From assembly GCA_964396245.1 (NCBI GenBank), contig CAYNEO010000002.1:82187-146186 (forward strand): a DNA stretch of 64,000 bases, in the 5' to 3' direction. Under the pieces are notes generated by a model, which saw nothing but the letters and a program-made list of their open reading frames with translations, was not told the origin of the DNA and ran no database searches. Position numbers and translations under genes: made by a program. The first letter of the stretch is position 1. Every line of letters begins with the position of its first letter. The DNA comes from CAYNEO01 sp964396245 (lineage in GTDB: Bacteria; Zixibacteria; MSB-5A5; GN15; FEB-12). Positions 9,001 to 17,702 of this stretch are shown piece after piece.

Positions 9001-10054
9001 CTTCAGCCAACTGCGCGAGGAGTTGTTTCAAGTCGCCGACTTTGGTCTTGTGAGCCACGAGCACAATTTCGCCGGATTTCACCACAACGAGATCCGAGAC
9101 ACCGAGACACGCCACAATGCCTTCTCCCTCATTATACACCGTAGTCTCATAGGTTTCCAGGATAGCCGTTTCTCCAACCAAAACATTGTTTTCGCTGTCT
9201 CTGTCGCGGATGCGCTCCAGCGAGTGCCAGCTGCCGATGTCATCCCAGACGATATCAGCACGCAAGGCAAGGACGTTCTTTGCAGTTTCCAGGACGGCAT
9301 AATCGATCGAGATCGGTGTTGCCTGCTCATACAGTACCCGCCGGGCCTCCACCTCCTGATCCGTGCCGATTGTTTTCCCGTATTCTCTCAGGGCTTCGCC
9401 GGTCTCCGGCTGACAGGCGTCAATGGCCCTGAGAATAGATTTGGCGGACCAGATAAACATTCCGCTGTTCCACAGGTAATTACGACTGTAGTAATACTCC
9501 TGGGCCACAACCAGTTTTGGTTTCTCGGTGAAGCCAGCCACATGATAAACGTTACAATCATCCTCAGCGCGATAGATATCGCCCGTCTTGATATAACCGT
9601 AACCGGTCTCCGGCCGTGTGGGCATGATGCCGATGGTAATCAGGTAATCCTCGATAGAGGCGATCGAACAGCCGACACGAATGATCTTGAGAAGCTTCTC
9701 CGCCGGACGGACCAGATGATCGGAGGAAAGCACGACCATAACCGCATGTTCGTCGTTGTGTATCAAATGAGTCGCGGCCAAACCGATAGCCAGGCAGGTA
9801 TTTCGCCCGATTGGTTCAGTAAGGATATGGTCGTGGCTGATGTAATCCATCGCATTGAGAATGTGCTCGGTCATTGATTCGCCCGTCACAATGCGAATGT
9901 TCTCCAGCGAAACGAGAGGCTTTATGCGGTCGATGGTTTCTTCGAGCATCGTCCGGTTGGAGGTGAGCCGAAGAAACTGCTTGGGCCGTCTGATTCGAGA
10001 CAGCGGCCAGAAGCGTTCGCCTCTGCCGCCCGCTATGATGACGCCGTATATCAA
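8975..10054 (-). CDS. manC: Mannose-1-phosphate guanylyltransferase
   Basis: A 359-residue nucleotidyltransferase that makes GDP-mannose from mannose-1-phosphate and GTP. The N-terminal signature GGRGERFWPLSRIRRPKQFL covers the GTP loop (GGxGxRxWPLSR) and the FLxL element. The middle contains FTEKP (the mannose-1-phosphate-binding type motif) and NSGMFIW. There is no C-terminal phosphomannose isomerase domain, so this is the short monofunctional form. GDP-mannose would feed surface polysaccharide or glycoprotein synthesis. First gene of an overlapping run with the SPOR lipoprotein. Confidence 0.92.
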   Translation of the reverse strand: MIYGVIIAGGRGERFWPLSRIRRPKQFLRLTSNRTMLEETIDRIKPLVSLENIRIVTGESMTEHILNAMDYISHDHILTEPIGRNTCLAIGLAATHLIHNDEHAVMVVLSSDHLVRPAEKLLKIIRVGCSIASIEDYLITIGIMPTRPETGYGYIKTGDIYRAEDDCNVYHVAGFTEKPKLVVAQEYYYSRNYLWNSGMFIWSAKSILRAIDACQPETGEALREYGKTIGTDQEVEARRVLYEQATPISIDYAVLETAKNVLALRADIVWDDIGSWHSLERIRDRDSENNVLVGETAILETYETTVYNEGEGIVACLGVSDLVVVKSGEIVLVAHKTKVGDLKQLLAQLAEDEEKSKYL

Positions 10055-10228
10055 AATTTACCCCTAATTCGAGTCTTACTCAGTCACGTAATCAGTTGAT
10101 AATATGTAAGATAAAGCCATCAGTCAAGAAAAGTTTGACCGGTGGCGCAAGCGCAGTAAAAGCGGCCGGTCGGGTCAATTATCCCGTTATTAACAGCAGA
10201 GTTACAGGAGCGGCCACAGAGTCGACAT

Positions 10229-11164
10229 TCAACGGGAGAGAATGCCGAGGAGTATCGAATTGTATCGACTTTCGACCGTATCTGATCTGAATGCGGCGGC
10301 GACCGGTACGCGCGTCCCCACGATGACACCGCCCGCCGGACAATCGCAGTACAGACTCATGGCGCAATATACTCCGTGGGCCACTTCGATATTCGGGGCC
10401 AAAAATGCATCAGCCTGCCCGGCCACTTCGGAAGATGTAATACCCTTTGAGACGGCCGCGGGCATATCGATAGCAACATCGAACGAAAGCGGTCCGTCGA
10501 CGTACGCGGCCTTGATTTGTCTGCGATCAGCCATCTTTGATATTACAGCCGCCTCGGTCGTGACGAGCATCTGGGGATAGATCACTTCCACCGCGGCCAG
10601 CAGCGCCACACGGGGCTTGCCGATGCCGATTGACTCTGACACACGCGCCAGATTGTCGATCAGCGCCAGCTTTGCTTTCAAGTCTGGTTGGGGGTTAATC
10701 AGGCTGTCCGAAAGCAGAAGGAGTTTGGCATATGTCGCTGGTTGCAGAACGGCGACATGCGATGCGGTGCGGCCTTTGACGACCAGATCGAGTTGCCTGT
10801 CGGCAAGCATCTCCACCATCAGCCTCGTGCTGAGTTCGTCCGCGACAATCAGGTCTATCTGGCCGTCGCGCGCCATCGAAACTGCTGTTCTTACCGATGA
10901 CTCCGGCTCGGCGTCATCAATAAAAGCCAGATTCTCGAGGCTGATTCTGTCTTCCCCGGCCGCCTCGCGAAATGCGGTCTCTTTGCCGATCAGTGTAGGC
11001 GTTATGAGTCCCTCGCCTGCCGCCAGAAAGAATGCCTCCAGACTGTCCGGACTGGATTCACCTACGAGGGCGGCTTTGACACGATTTCCGGCCGTGGCCC
11101 GCTTTGCCCTGGCGGCGATATGTCCGAAAGTGTGGACTTCAGGAATAACCACTTGCGCCATCAT
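10229..11164 (-). CDS. Phosphate acyltransferase (Pta/Ptb family), second paralogue
   Basis: A 311-residue Pta/Ptb-fold protein, the second of two in tandem. It retains the family frame (ADELSTRLMVEML... LVVKGRTASH, and the C-terminal GGVIVGTRVPVAAAFRSD) but differs clearly from its neighbour, which has the more typical MKGFLPTSALLK segment. The family exchanges CoA of an acyl-CoA for phosphate. It may be a subunit or an isoenzyme with different acyl preference, or partly degenerate. Its start overlaps the end of the first paralogue by 4 bp, and it ends the iorA-iorB-buk-ptb run. Confidence 0.75.
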   Translation of the reverse strand: MMAQVVIPEVHTFGHIAARAKRATAGNRVKAALVGESSPDSLEAFFLAAGEGLITPTLIGKETAFREAAGEDRISLENLAFIDDAEPESSVRTAVSMARDGQIDLIVADELSTRLMVEMLADRQLDLVVKGRTASHVAVLQPATYAKLLLLSDSLINPQPDLKAKLALIDNLARVSESIGIGKPRVALLAAVEVIYPQMLVTTEAAVISKMADRRQIKAAYVDGPLSFDVAIDMPAAVSKGITSSEVAGQADAFLAPNIEVAHGVYCAMSLYCDCPAGGVIVGTRVPVAAAFRSDTVESRYNSILLGILSR

Positions 11165-12132
11165 CGATCACCTCCCTCGTCCCACACGTCATGGTGCTCG
11201 TAGTAATCGGCTATCACGCACGCCAGTGCCAGCGACGCTTTTTTGTTCTTGACCGTATCGGTCCGCGACACAAGCGAGACAGGCACTCGCGCGCCGACAA
11301 TAACGCCGGCAAAGACTGCGCTCGCAAACTGGATGAGCGACTTGGCAACGATATTGCCCTCTTCGATGGAATCTACCAGGTAGATGTCGGCGTCACCGAC
11401 AACCGGTCCCTCGAGATTATGAGCCGCAGCAATTCCTTTCGAGGTAGCAACATCGAGAGGAATCGGCGCCTGTATGGCGATGTCGTCAAACCGGTCCAAC
11501 GCCGCCGGAACGATATCACTGATGTCGGACAGGGTGTGCGGTATACGCTCCGAAGGACTTTCAACAGCCGATGAGACGGCGACCTTCACAGGTGAGAGTC
11601 CCAGGGCTCGAGCGACAAGGATAGCGTTCTCGAGGATATCCAGTTTCTGGCTGACATCCGGTTTCACCACCATGCCACCGTCCGTGAAGTTGAGCAGTTT
11701 ATGATAACCGGGGATATCGAGCACGGCACAATGTGACAGGGTCTCCCTTCCCCTCAGGCCGTATTCCTTGTCCAAAACGGTTTTCAGCAGTGCTGAAGTC
11801 GGGAGAAAACCTTTCATGACAGCGTCGGCCTTCCCCGACGAGGCCAATCCGACGGCGAAGTGAGCTGCCTCAGTGATATCGGGACGGTCGATTACTTCGA
11901 GGAAGCTTATATCGGTTCCGTTATCGCCAGCGAGTTGTTCGATACGGGCTTTGTCACCGACCAGAATGCCCGACACGAAACCGTCAGCCTGCGCCTGCGC
12001 AACCGCGCCGATGACGTCGGCGTCCTGCGCCGCGGCGACCGCTACGCGTTTTTTGCGCCCTTCGCCGGCGATCGCAATAGCGCGTTCGATCAACCGGTCA
12101 GACGAATGAATGGGTTCCATTTCCATGGGCAT
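11161..12132 (-). CDS. ptb: Phosphate butyryltransferase-like acyltransferase
   Basis: A 323-residue Pta/Ptb-family enzyme expected to convert acyl-CoA plus phosphate to acyl phosphate plus CoA. Typical segments are ADAVMKGFLPTSALLKTVL, LLNFTDGGMVVKPD and the C-terminal FAGVIVGARVPVSLVSRTD that binds the acyl phosphate. It is followed by a second paralogue and preceded by butyrate kinase, so together they would make ATP from acyl-CoA. Given the IorAB genes upstream, branched-chain or aryl-acetyl-CoA are plausible substrates rather than butyryl-CoA itself. Confidence 0.85.
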   Translation of the reverse strand: MPMEMEPIHSSDRLIERAIAIAGEGRKKRVAVAAAQDADVIGAVAQAQADGFVSGILVGDKARIEQLAGDNGTDISFLEVIDRPDITEAAHFAVGLASSGKADAVMKGFLPTSALLKTVLDKEYGLRGRETLSHCAVLDIPGYHKLLNFTDGGMVVKPDVSQKLDILENAILVARALGLSPVKVAVSSAVESPSERIPHTLSDISDIVPAALDRFDDIAIQAPIPLDVATSKGIAAAHNLEGPVVGDADIYLVDSIEEGNIVAKSLIQFASAVFAGVIVGARVPVSLVSRTDTVKNKKASLALACVIADYYEHHDVWDEGGDR

Positions 12133-12152
12133 TCGACTCCGAAATGTATCGG

Positions 12153-13220
12153 TTAATATGTTTTGAGCTTTTCTTGTCCGGAAAGATAGCGAACGCCGGC
12201 TGCGGCCAACGCTTCCATCTCAAACTCACCCGGCACCGCCGTGACTTTGCCGAGAAAGGCGACATATTTCTTGATTTCGCTCACGAGGCGCTCGGAATTG
12301 GCCATGCCGCCAGTGAGTATTATAGCCTGAAAATCACCTTTCAAAACCACCGCGGCTATTCCGATTTCCTTGGCGATTTGATACGCCATCGCCTTGAAAT
12401 AAAGCGCGGCCTTCTCATCTCCCCCGTCGATCATCTGTTCAACCTCACGAAGATCGGCCTTGCCGAGGTAGGCCACAAGACCGGATTTCTTGGAAAGCTT
12501 GTCAGTCAATTCTTTTTCGGTGTATTTGCCGGAAAAGCACAGTTTGACAAGTCCGCCAATAGGGAGCGCGCCGGCGCGGTCGGGTGAAAACGGTCCCATC
12601 CCGAGCAAACCGTCATTGACATCGAGGATCTTCCCGCCCTGCAGAGCAGCCACCGATATCCCGCCGCCCATATGGCAGGTGACGAAATTGACCTCTTCCA
12701 GTTTTTTGCCCAGTTTTTCCGCTTCACGCCGGCTGATCTCCTTGATATTGAGCGCATGCGAACGGCATTTTCGCTGAATCTCGGGAACGCCGCTCACACG
12801 GGCGAGATCGGTAAAGTTATCGACGGTGATCGGGTCAGAAATGACCGAAGGAACGTTGTAACGCTGACCGAGATGATGGGCAATGAGGGCGCCGAGGTTC
12901 GAGGCGTGGTTGGAATATTTCCGGTTGCGAAGATCATCGAGCATCTGATCGTTGATACCGTAACAACCACCCTCGAGCGGTTTCAGCGGCGCTCCCCGGC
13001 CGACCACCGCGGCGATATCGCCGGCTTCGATATTGAGTGACTCGATCCACCGGTCAATTTCCTTCATGCGGTAATCGAACTGGTCGGCGACGTTATCGAA
13101 TTTTGCCAACTCCTGTGGGTCGTGGCGGCAGATGTCCTCGGATACTTTCTGAGTGCCGTCGAAAAGTGCGGTCTTGGTAGATGTTGAGCCGGGATTGATT
13201 ATGAGTAAGTACTCAGCCAC
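12153..13220 (-). CDS. buk: Butyrate kinase (acyl kinase)
   Basis: A 355-residue acetokinase-family kinase that transfers phosphate from an acyl phosphate to ADP. The N-terminal NPGSTSTKTALFDG phosphate loop, the central NFVTCHMGGGISVAA motif and the late ILTGGMANSERLV adenosine motif are all intact. Length fits butyrate and branched-chain fatty acid kinases. It sits between iorB (17 bp upstream) and the acyltransferase pair (20 bp downstream), making a complete route from acyl-CoA to ATP. Confidence 0.93.
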   Translation of the reverse strand: MAEYLLIINPGSTSTKTALFDGTQKVSEDICRHDPQELAKFDNVADQFDYRMKEIDRWIESLNIEAGDIAAVVGRGAPLKPLEGGCYGINDQMLDDLRNRKYSNHASNLGALIAHHLGQRYNVPSVISDPITVDNFTDLARVSGVPEIQRKCRSHALNIKEISRREAEKLGKKLEEVNFVTCHMGGGISVAALQGGKILDVNDGLLGMGPFSPDRAGALPIGGLVKLCFSGKYTEKELTDKLSKKSGLVAYLGKADLREVEQMIDGGDEKAALYFKAMAYQIAKEIGIAAVVLKGDFQAIILTGGMANSERLVSEIKKYVAFLGKVTAVPGEFEMEALAAAGVRYLSGQEKLKTY

Positions 13221-13237
13221 ATCGCCTCCGGTGTCAT

Positions 13238-13849
13238 TCAGGCGTCGACCAGATTGAGTTTGATATCCTGGCCGCGTTTGAAGGCGGTCAGATTTATGTC
13301 GACAAATCTCGCTTTTACTTTCGACTTGATCATCTCCTGCCAGAGTTGCGTCTCAAACGGGAGGTAATTGGATGCGACACCGAGCAGAATGGTGTTGACC
13401 AGTCTGGGGTTGCCGAGCTCTGCCGCTATCTGGTCGGCCTGTACCGCGATCACGTGATCGGCGACTTTCCGCATATCAGCAATCGGGTCCTCCGGATAGG
13501 AGAACTGCTTCGACGAAGTGACGATGGCCGGCACCAGGGTGGTAGTCGAAATGATCGCGACACCGTCTTTTTTCATCCAGTCAATGGCGCGCAGTCCCTC
13601 GGCCTGCTCAAAAGCCATGAGGATGTCGGCCCGGCCGTACCCGATGATCGGCGAATAAACCTTGGGGCCGATTCGCACATGTGACGTTACCACGCCACCA
13701 CGCTGAGACATTCCGTGGACTTCGGATTTTTTAACGTCGAAACCGCCTTCCATCGCGACCGCGGAGATGATCTCACTGGCAAGTAAGACTCCCTGCCCGC
13801 CGACTCCGACAATGAGAATATTATATTCATTGTTATCCATGGATGTCAC
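13238..13849 (-). CDS. iorB: Indolepyruvate:ferredoxin oxidoreductase beta subunit
   Basis: A 203-residue gamma-type subunit of a 2-oxoacid:ferredoxin oxidoreductase. Typical are the N-terminal NILIVGVGGQGVLLASEII, the SEVHGMSQRGGVVTSHVRIG segment, and the C-terminal domain. Together with IorA it oxidatively decarboxylates aryl pyruvates (from Trp, Phe, Tyr transamination) to aryl-acetyl-CoA with reduction of ferredoxin. It directly abuts iorA. Confidence 0.92.
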   Translation of the reverse strand: MTSMDNNEYNILIVGVGGQGVLLASEIISAVAMEGGFDVKKSEVHGMSQRGGVVTSHVRIGPKVYSPIIGYGRADILMAFEQAEGLRAIDWMKKDGVAIISTTTLVPAIVTSSKQFSYPEDPIADMRKVADHVIAVQADQIAAELGNPRLVNTILLGVASNYLPFETQLWQEMIKSKVKARFVDINLTAFKRGQDIKLNLVDA

Positions 13850-15631
13850 CTATGCTTTCACGAATTGACTTTTCAGAACGATAGCTTCCTCCGGACAGAT
13901 CTGGGCACAAAGAGTACATCCGGTACAGAGTGTGGTATCGATGACCGCCTTCGGATGACCGTGCTTGTTGGTTTCATCGGAGGCGGCTATCGCGGGACAC
14001 GAAACACGGAAACACGCACCGCACCCGTTGCAGAGATCGAGATCCACGACATACGGCTCATCCATGATGCGCTTCGGCATGAGCACACACGGACGCGTAG
14101 TGACGATGATCGACGGGCCCGGTTTCTCCATCTCTTCCTTGATCGTGTCGATGGCGGCATCGTAATCGTAGGCGTCGAGTGTGCGGACATTCTGGACGCC
14201 GAGCGCGCGCACCAACGGTTCGATCTCGACGTTAACAGCGTCCTCGCCCATGAGGGTCTTGCCGGTTCCGGGATGCTGCTGGCCTCCGGTCATGGCGGTG
14301 GCGCGATTATCGAGGATGATAATGGTCACGTTGCTTTTATTGTAGACGGCATCGAGGACGCCGGTTATTCCCGAGTGGAAAAACGTGGAATCACCGATTA
14401 CCGCTACGGTTCCGTTCCTGGATCCCTGCACGCGTTCCATGCCGATGGCGTTGCCTATTGACGCCCCCATGCAGATACAGGTATCGAGAGCGTTGAGCGG
14501 CTTGAGGACGCCAAGGGTGTAGCAACCGATATCGCCGGTGACGGTCACTTTCAGTTTTCGCAGGGCCATGAAAGCGCCCCGGTGAGGACAGCCCGGGCAG
14601 AGTACCGGCGGACGGGGGAACATGTTGTCGGCCGGCGGTATAACGGCAGCGGCAACTTCGCCGATCACTCCGGCGAGATGAAGCCCCTCGGCGACGCGTT
14701 TTGGAGAAAGCTCTCCAAGCGGGCCAAAAAATTCCTTCCCGGCAATGTCATAGCCGGCCGCTTTGATTTGCTCTTCGTAGAACGGCTCGAGCTCCTCGAC
14801 AACGATGACTTTTTCGTGGGACCGGATAAACTCGCCGATCTTCTCCATCGGCAATGGGTAGCTCATGCCGAGCTTGAGATAGTCGAGATCGGGAGCTACT
14901 TCCTTGGCATACTGGTAAGCCACGCCGCCGGTGATTATTCCTATCTTTGATCCATTATCCTCAACCGAGTTGAGCGGAGTTTCTTCCGTGAACTTGCGAA
15001 GTTTTTCCAGCCTCTCGACGACGACAGCGTGACGGCCGCGGGCGTTGGAAGGAATCATAACGTATTTGCCGGGGTCTTTGACAAACTTCCGATCAGGTCC
15101 TTCGACCGGTTCACTCAACTCCACCACTCCCTTGGAGTGGGATATCCTTGTAGTCAGTCTAAGCAGCACCGGGGTATCGAACAGCTCGGACAGTTCGTAA
15201 GCCGTGACAACCATATCTTTGGCTTCCTGGCTGTCAGACGGTTCGAGCATGGGTATCTGGGCAAATTTGGCGTAGTAGCGATTGTCCTGTTCGTTCTGGG
15301 ACGAATGCATCTCGGGATCATCGGCCGAAACGAGGACAAATCCGCCGTTGACTCCGGTATACGAGAAAGTCATCAGCGGGTCGGCGGCGACATTGACGCC
15401 GACATGTTTCATCGTCACGAGCGCTCTGGCCCCGCCTATCGACGCTCCGATGCCGACCTCGAAGGCGACTTTTTCATTGGGGGACCACTGGGAATATACA
15501 GACCGATAGCGTTCGGCCAGAGTCTCGAGAATCTCTGTGGAGGGCGTGCCCGGGTAGGCGGCGGCCAGTTTAACGCCGGCCTCGTAGACCCCTCGGGCAA
15601 CCGCTTCGTTGCCTGACAACAGTTCTCTCAT
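13850..15631 (-). CDS. iorA: Indolepyruvate:ferredoxin oxidoreductase alpha subunit
   Basis: A 593-residue subunit combining the thiamine-diphosphate-binding domains and a C-terminal ferredoxin. The N-terminal AAYPGTPSTEILETL, the central CPGCPHRGAF, the TPP motif GDSTFFHSGITG and the C-terminal double [4Fe-4S] ferredoxin (CNGCGACFRVSCP and CTGCTLCAQICP) are all present. It is the first gene of iorA-iorB-buk-ptb-ptb. A near-perfect Rex/HcpR-like palindrome at 15683-15700 sits 52 bp upstream of the start, so expression is probably tied to the redox state. Confidence 0.94.
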   Translation of the reverse strand: MRELLSGNEAVARGVYEAGVKLAAAYPGTPSTEILETLAERYRSVYSQWSPNEKVAFEVGIGASIGGARALVTMKHVGVNVAADPLMTFSYTGVNGGFVLVSADDPEMHSSQNEQDNRYYAKFAQIPMLEPSDSQEAKDMVVTAYELSELFDTPVLLRLTTRISHSKGVVELSEPVEGPDRKFVKDPGKYVMIPSNARGRHAVVVERLEKLRKFTEETPLNSVEDNGSKIGIITGGVAYQYAKEVAPDLDYLKLGMSYPLPMEKIGEFIRSHEKVIVVEELEPFYEEQIKAAGYDIAGKEFFGPLGELSPKRVAEGLHLAGVIGEVAAAVIPPADNMFPRPPVLCPGCPHRGAFMALRKLKVTVTGDIGCYTLGVLKPLNALDTCICMGASIGNAIGMERVQGSRNGTVAVIGDSTFFHSGITGVLDAVYNKSNVTIIILDNRATAMTGGQQHPGTGKTLMGEDAVNVEIEPLVRALGVQNVRTLDAYDYDAAIDTIKEEMEKPGPSIIVTTRPCVLMPKRIMDEPYVVDLDLCNGCGACFRVSCPAIAASDETNKHGHPKAVIDTTLCTGCTLCAQICPEEAIVLKSQFVKA

Positions 15632-15682
15632 GACAGTCTCACTCTATGATAAAAACGTTTTTTCCTTTAAGCAGACATGTGC

Positions 15683-15700
15683 CTGTGAATTATTTCACAA
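15683..15700. promoter_or_regulatory. Rex/HcpR-like operator upstream of iorA
   Basis: CTGTGAATTATTTCACAA contains the perfect inverted repeat TGTGAA-N4-TTCACA. It matches the Rex-type pattern TTGTGAA-N4-TTCACAA at 13 of 14 fixed positions. It lies 52 bp before the iorA start codon. A regulator that senses NADH/NAD would suit a fermentative operon. Confidence 0.65.
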
Positions 15701-15841
15701 CATAGTACATCCAGGGTTCCACGGCAACCTCTTTTTGGCAGATGTCGCTTAAGGATACGGCAAACCGGCCGTCGGCACAACCTCTATGTCCGGATAAAGT
15801 AGGCTTAAGTCGGTCGGCTTTTCAGACGATACTATGCATGA

Positions 15842-16312
15842 GAGTGTATTATAATCCCGACTGGGGGTCGGTTTACGTACGCAATAGAGAAAACTCCGTA
15901 CGGATTACGGCTGACATTCGCCGGAGACATTGACGTTGACGAGATGACTGAATGGCTTGAGGCATCAAGTGATATCCTCACGCGCATTCCGCCCGGCTTC
16001 GGCGTATTCGTTGACATGCGTCAGCTTGAGTTGATTTCGCCCGACGTGCAGGGAGCTTTTGAAAAAGGACAGCGCCTGTACAGGAGTGAAGGCATGTCGC
16101 GCTCGGTTGTCATTGTGAAGAATACCACTCTGGCGATTCAGTTCAAACGCATTGCCCTGAAAAGCGATATATACGACTGGGAGCGGTATCTCGACTGCAC
16201 GACAGTCACAAACTGGGAAAAAGTGGGCATCGACTGGGTTTCGAAAGGAATCGACCCGGATGCCGAGTGGCGCGAAGAGATTCACCGGCGGGCTAATTCT
16301 CCACGGACCTAG
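15842..16312 (+). CDS. STAS/SpoIIAA-like small protein with unclear start
   Basis: The recognisable fold (a beta strand TYAIEKTPYGLRLTFAG, then helix and FGVFVDMRQLELI) begins upstream of the first in-frame ATG at 15944. The frame is open from 15842, after a TGA at 15839, but offers only ATT, ATA or ATC as starts. An ATG at 15838 in another frame reads MRVYYNPDWG and would join this frame if one G of the five-G run at 15863-15867 were absent. So the gene either uses a rare initiation codon or is frameshifted in this copy or assembly. Function unknown; it resembles small STAS-like proteins that appear in signalling. No operon partners. Confidence 0.5.
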   Translation, partial: ECIIIPTGGRFTYAIEKTPYGLRLTFAGDIDVDEMTEWLEASSDILTRIPPGFGVFVDMRQLELISPDVQGAFEKGQRLYRSEGMSRSVVIVKNTTLAIQFKRIALKSDIYDWERYLDCTTVTNWEKVGIDWVSKGIDPDAEWREEIHRRANSPRT

Positions 16313-16341
16313 TATCTAACGGCGCCCCCCTTATCCTCACG

Positions 16342-16890
16342 TTACAGAAAAGCCGTCTTCACAGCGAGACCTATCAGAATCAGACCGCCAAACACTCCTG
16401 CCGCCCGACTGAATTTTAGACCGATAGTGCGCCCGAAGGCGAGGCCAATTATGGTCATCGCCGCCGCCACCACTCCTATGACAATTGCGGGATAAAGAAT
16501 GTCGGTCCCGACAAGGGCCAACGAGAGACCCGCACCGAGAGCATCTATGGAAGTCGCGAACATCAGGACAAGCAGACTGAATCCTCTTGTGGGGTCTCCT
16601 TCCCAGGTTCGTTGTTCCGGATTGAACTGTTCCCAGATCAATCGCGCACCGAGAACAAACAGCACGGCGGCAGCCACATATTCTCCGACGGGTCCGATCC
16701 ATCGGTAAACATACTCACCCGCCCGCCAGCCTATAATGGGCATTCCGAACTGGGCGAACCCAAAGTGAAAAGACAGCCTGAAAATGGACCAGTTTTCGAG
16801 CTTGCCAAGTCTGACGCCGACTGCGATGGCGACAGCAAAAGCATCAAAAGCCAATGCAAATGCGAGGGCAATAACGTGGCTGAGCTGCAC
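16342..16890 (-). CDS. mntP: MntP-type manganese efflux pump
   Basis: An inner-membrane protein of six helices made of two similar halves. Conserved Asp residues are in the first (FAFDAFAVAIAVG-like) and fourth (MFATSIDALGAGLSLA) helices, which carry Mn2+ in this family. The GTG at 16888-16890 was chosen as start: it places the first DAFA motif at residue 16, as in E. coli MntP, and leaves 182 residues, the usual size. A longer frame begins at an ATG ending at 16980 but adds 30 uncharacteristic residues. No Mn2+ riboswitch (yybP-ykoY) could be recognised upstream. Divergent from the Rrf2 gene. Confidence 0.88.
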   Translation of the reverse strand: MQLSHVIALAFALAFDAFAVAIAVGVRLGKLENWSIFRLSFHFGFAQFGMPIIGWRAGEYVYRWIGPVGEYVAAAVLFVLGARLIWEQFNPEQRTWEGDPTRGFSLLVLMFATSIDALGAGLSLALVGTDILYPAIVIGVVAAAMTIIGLAFGRTIGLKFSRAAGVFGGLILIGLAVKTAFL

Positions 16891-17060
16891 GCGGTCTGAG
16901 GCTCCCGTTAAGTTGTTGTAAGCCAGCTTGATTTCGGTAGCAAACGGTAAGATATGACCTGCCCGGATTCTGGCAAGCAAGAATACGAAATCTAGCCCAA
17001 AAAAATCCGTAACACGCTGTCGGCCAAGGGGAACATTTTTTTCGAGATGTAGTTAAAGAA

Positions 17061-17086
17061 AATACTTTACAAAAAGGTAAAGTATT
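17061..17086. promoter_or_regulatory. Rrf2-type operator (perfect inverted repeat) before the suf operon
   Basis: AATACTTTAC and GTAAAGTATT form a perfect 10-bp inverted repeat with a 6-nt spacer. It covers the -35 box and part of the spacer of the rrf2 promoter. Autorepression by the Rrf2 protein encoded just downstream is the likely use. Confidence 0.75.
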
Positions 17087-17094
17087 TGTATAAA
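17066..17094 (+). promoter_or_regulatory. Sigma70-type promoter of rrf2-suf
   Basis: TTTACA (17066-17071) and TATAAA (17089-17094) are separated by 17 bp, about 40 bp upstream of the GTG start of the regulator. The inverted repeat overlaps it. Confidence 0.7.
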
Positions 17095-17136
17095 ATACAT
17101 AATAGATGGCAATAGTCTACTAGAGAGAGTAAAGAC

Positions 17137-17682
17137 GTGAGAATTTCAGCTATTGATGAATACGGACTCAGATGCCTGCTTGCCTTGGCCAGACGGGGAC
17201 CAGACGAACAGCTGTCGATTTCCGAGATAGCGGAGATGGAGGGAATTTCAGTCCCATATGCCTCCAAGCTGTTGTCGGTTTTGCGGAAGTCAAAGCTGGT
17301 GGTAGCCGAGCGCGGTCGCGGCGGCGGGTTCAGCATTGCGCGGCATCCGAGTGAAATCAATCTCTACGAAGTCATAACGTCGCTTGGCGGTCCGGTTATC
17401 AACCCGGACCACTGCAAGAAATACACGGGACAAATGGACAAGTGCGTTCATATCGAGAACTGCTCGGTGCACGAAGTGCTCGGCGGACTGGCGGGATATA
17501 TCCGTCATTTCCTCTCTCAGACGACCATCGAGGATTTGATATCGGGCAAGCCGATCAGCCTGGAGCGCCGCGGCAATACGGGTGTTCGCAGCCTGGATAT
17601 GTGGCTTGAGTCCGAATCGGCAGAAGATGACATACATACAGATAAAGAAGCGTCCGCGGAATCGGGCGCGGTGAACAAATAA
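17137..17682 (+). CDS. Rrf2-family iron-sulfur regulator of the suf operon
   Basis: A 181-residue winged-helix regulator starting at GTG. The N-terminal DNA-binding part (ISAIDEYGLRCLLALA to GGGFSIARHP) is typical Rrf2/IscR/SufR. Three cysteines at residues 93, 103 and 109 match the cluster-binding region of the family, so it probably carries an Fe-S cluster and senses cluster supply or oxygen. It is 20 bp upstream of sufC and is preceded by a palindrome overlapping its promoter, so it likely represses itself and the suf genes when clusters are plentiful. Confidence 0.9.
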   Translation: MRISAIDEYGLRCLLALARRGPDEQLSISEIAEMEGISVPYASKLLSVLRKSKLVVAERGRGGGFSIARHPSEINLYEVITSLGGPVINPDHCKKYTGQMDKCVHIENCSVHEVLGGLAGYIRHFLSQTTIEDLISGKPISLERRGNTGVRSLDMWLESESAEDDIHTDKEASAESGAVNK

Positions 17683-17702
17683 TAGAAGAAGGATGGAAAG
17701 CG

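Noticed and set aside
10120..10228. Hairpin-like GACCGG...CCGGTC sequence after the second acyltransferase gene
   Set aside because: Stem is interrupted and no T-run follows, so a terminator call is not supported.
16981..17060. Possible Mn2+ (yybP-ykoY) riboswitch before mntP
   Set aside because: Some GC pairing and a T-run are present, but the conserved core of the motif could not be found.
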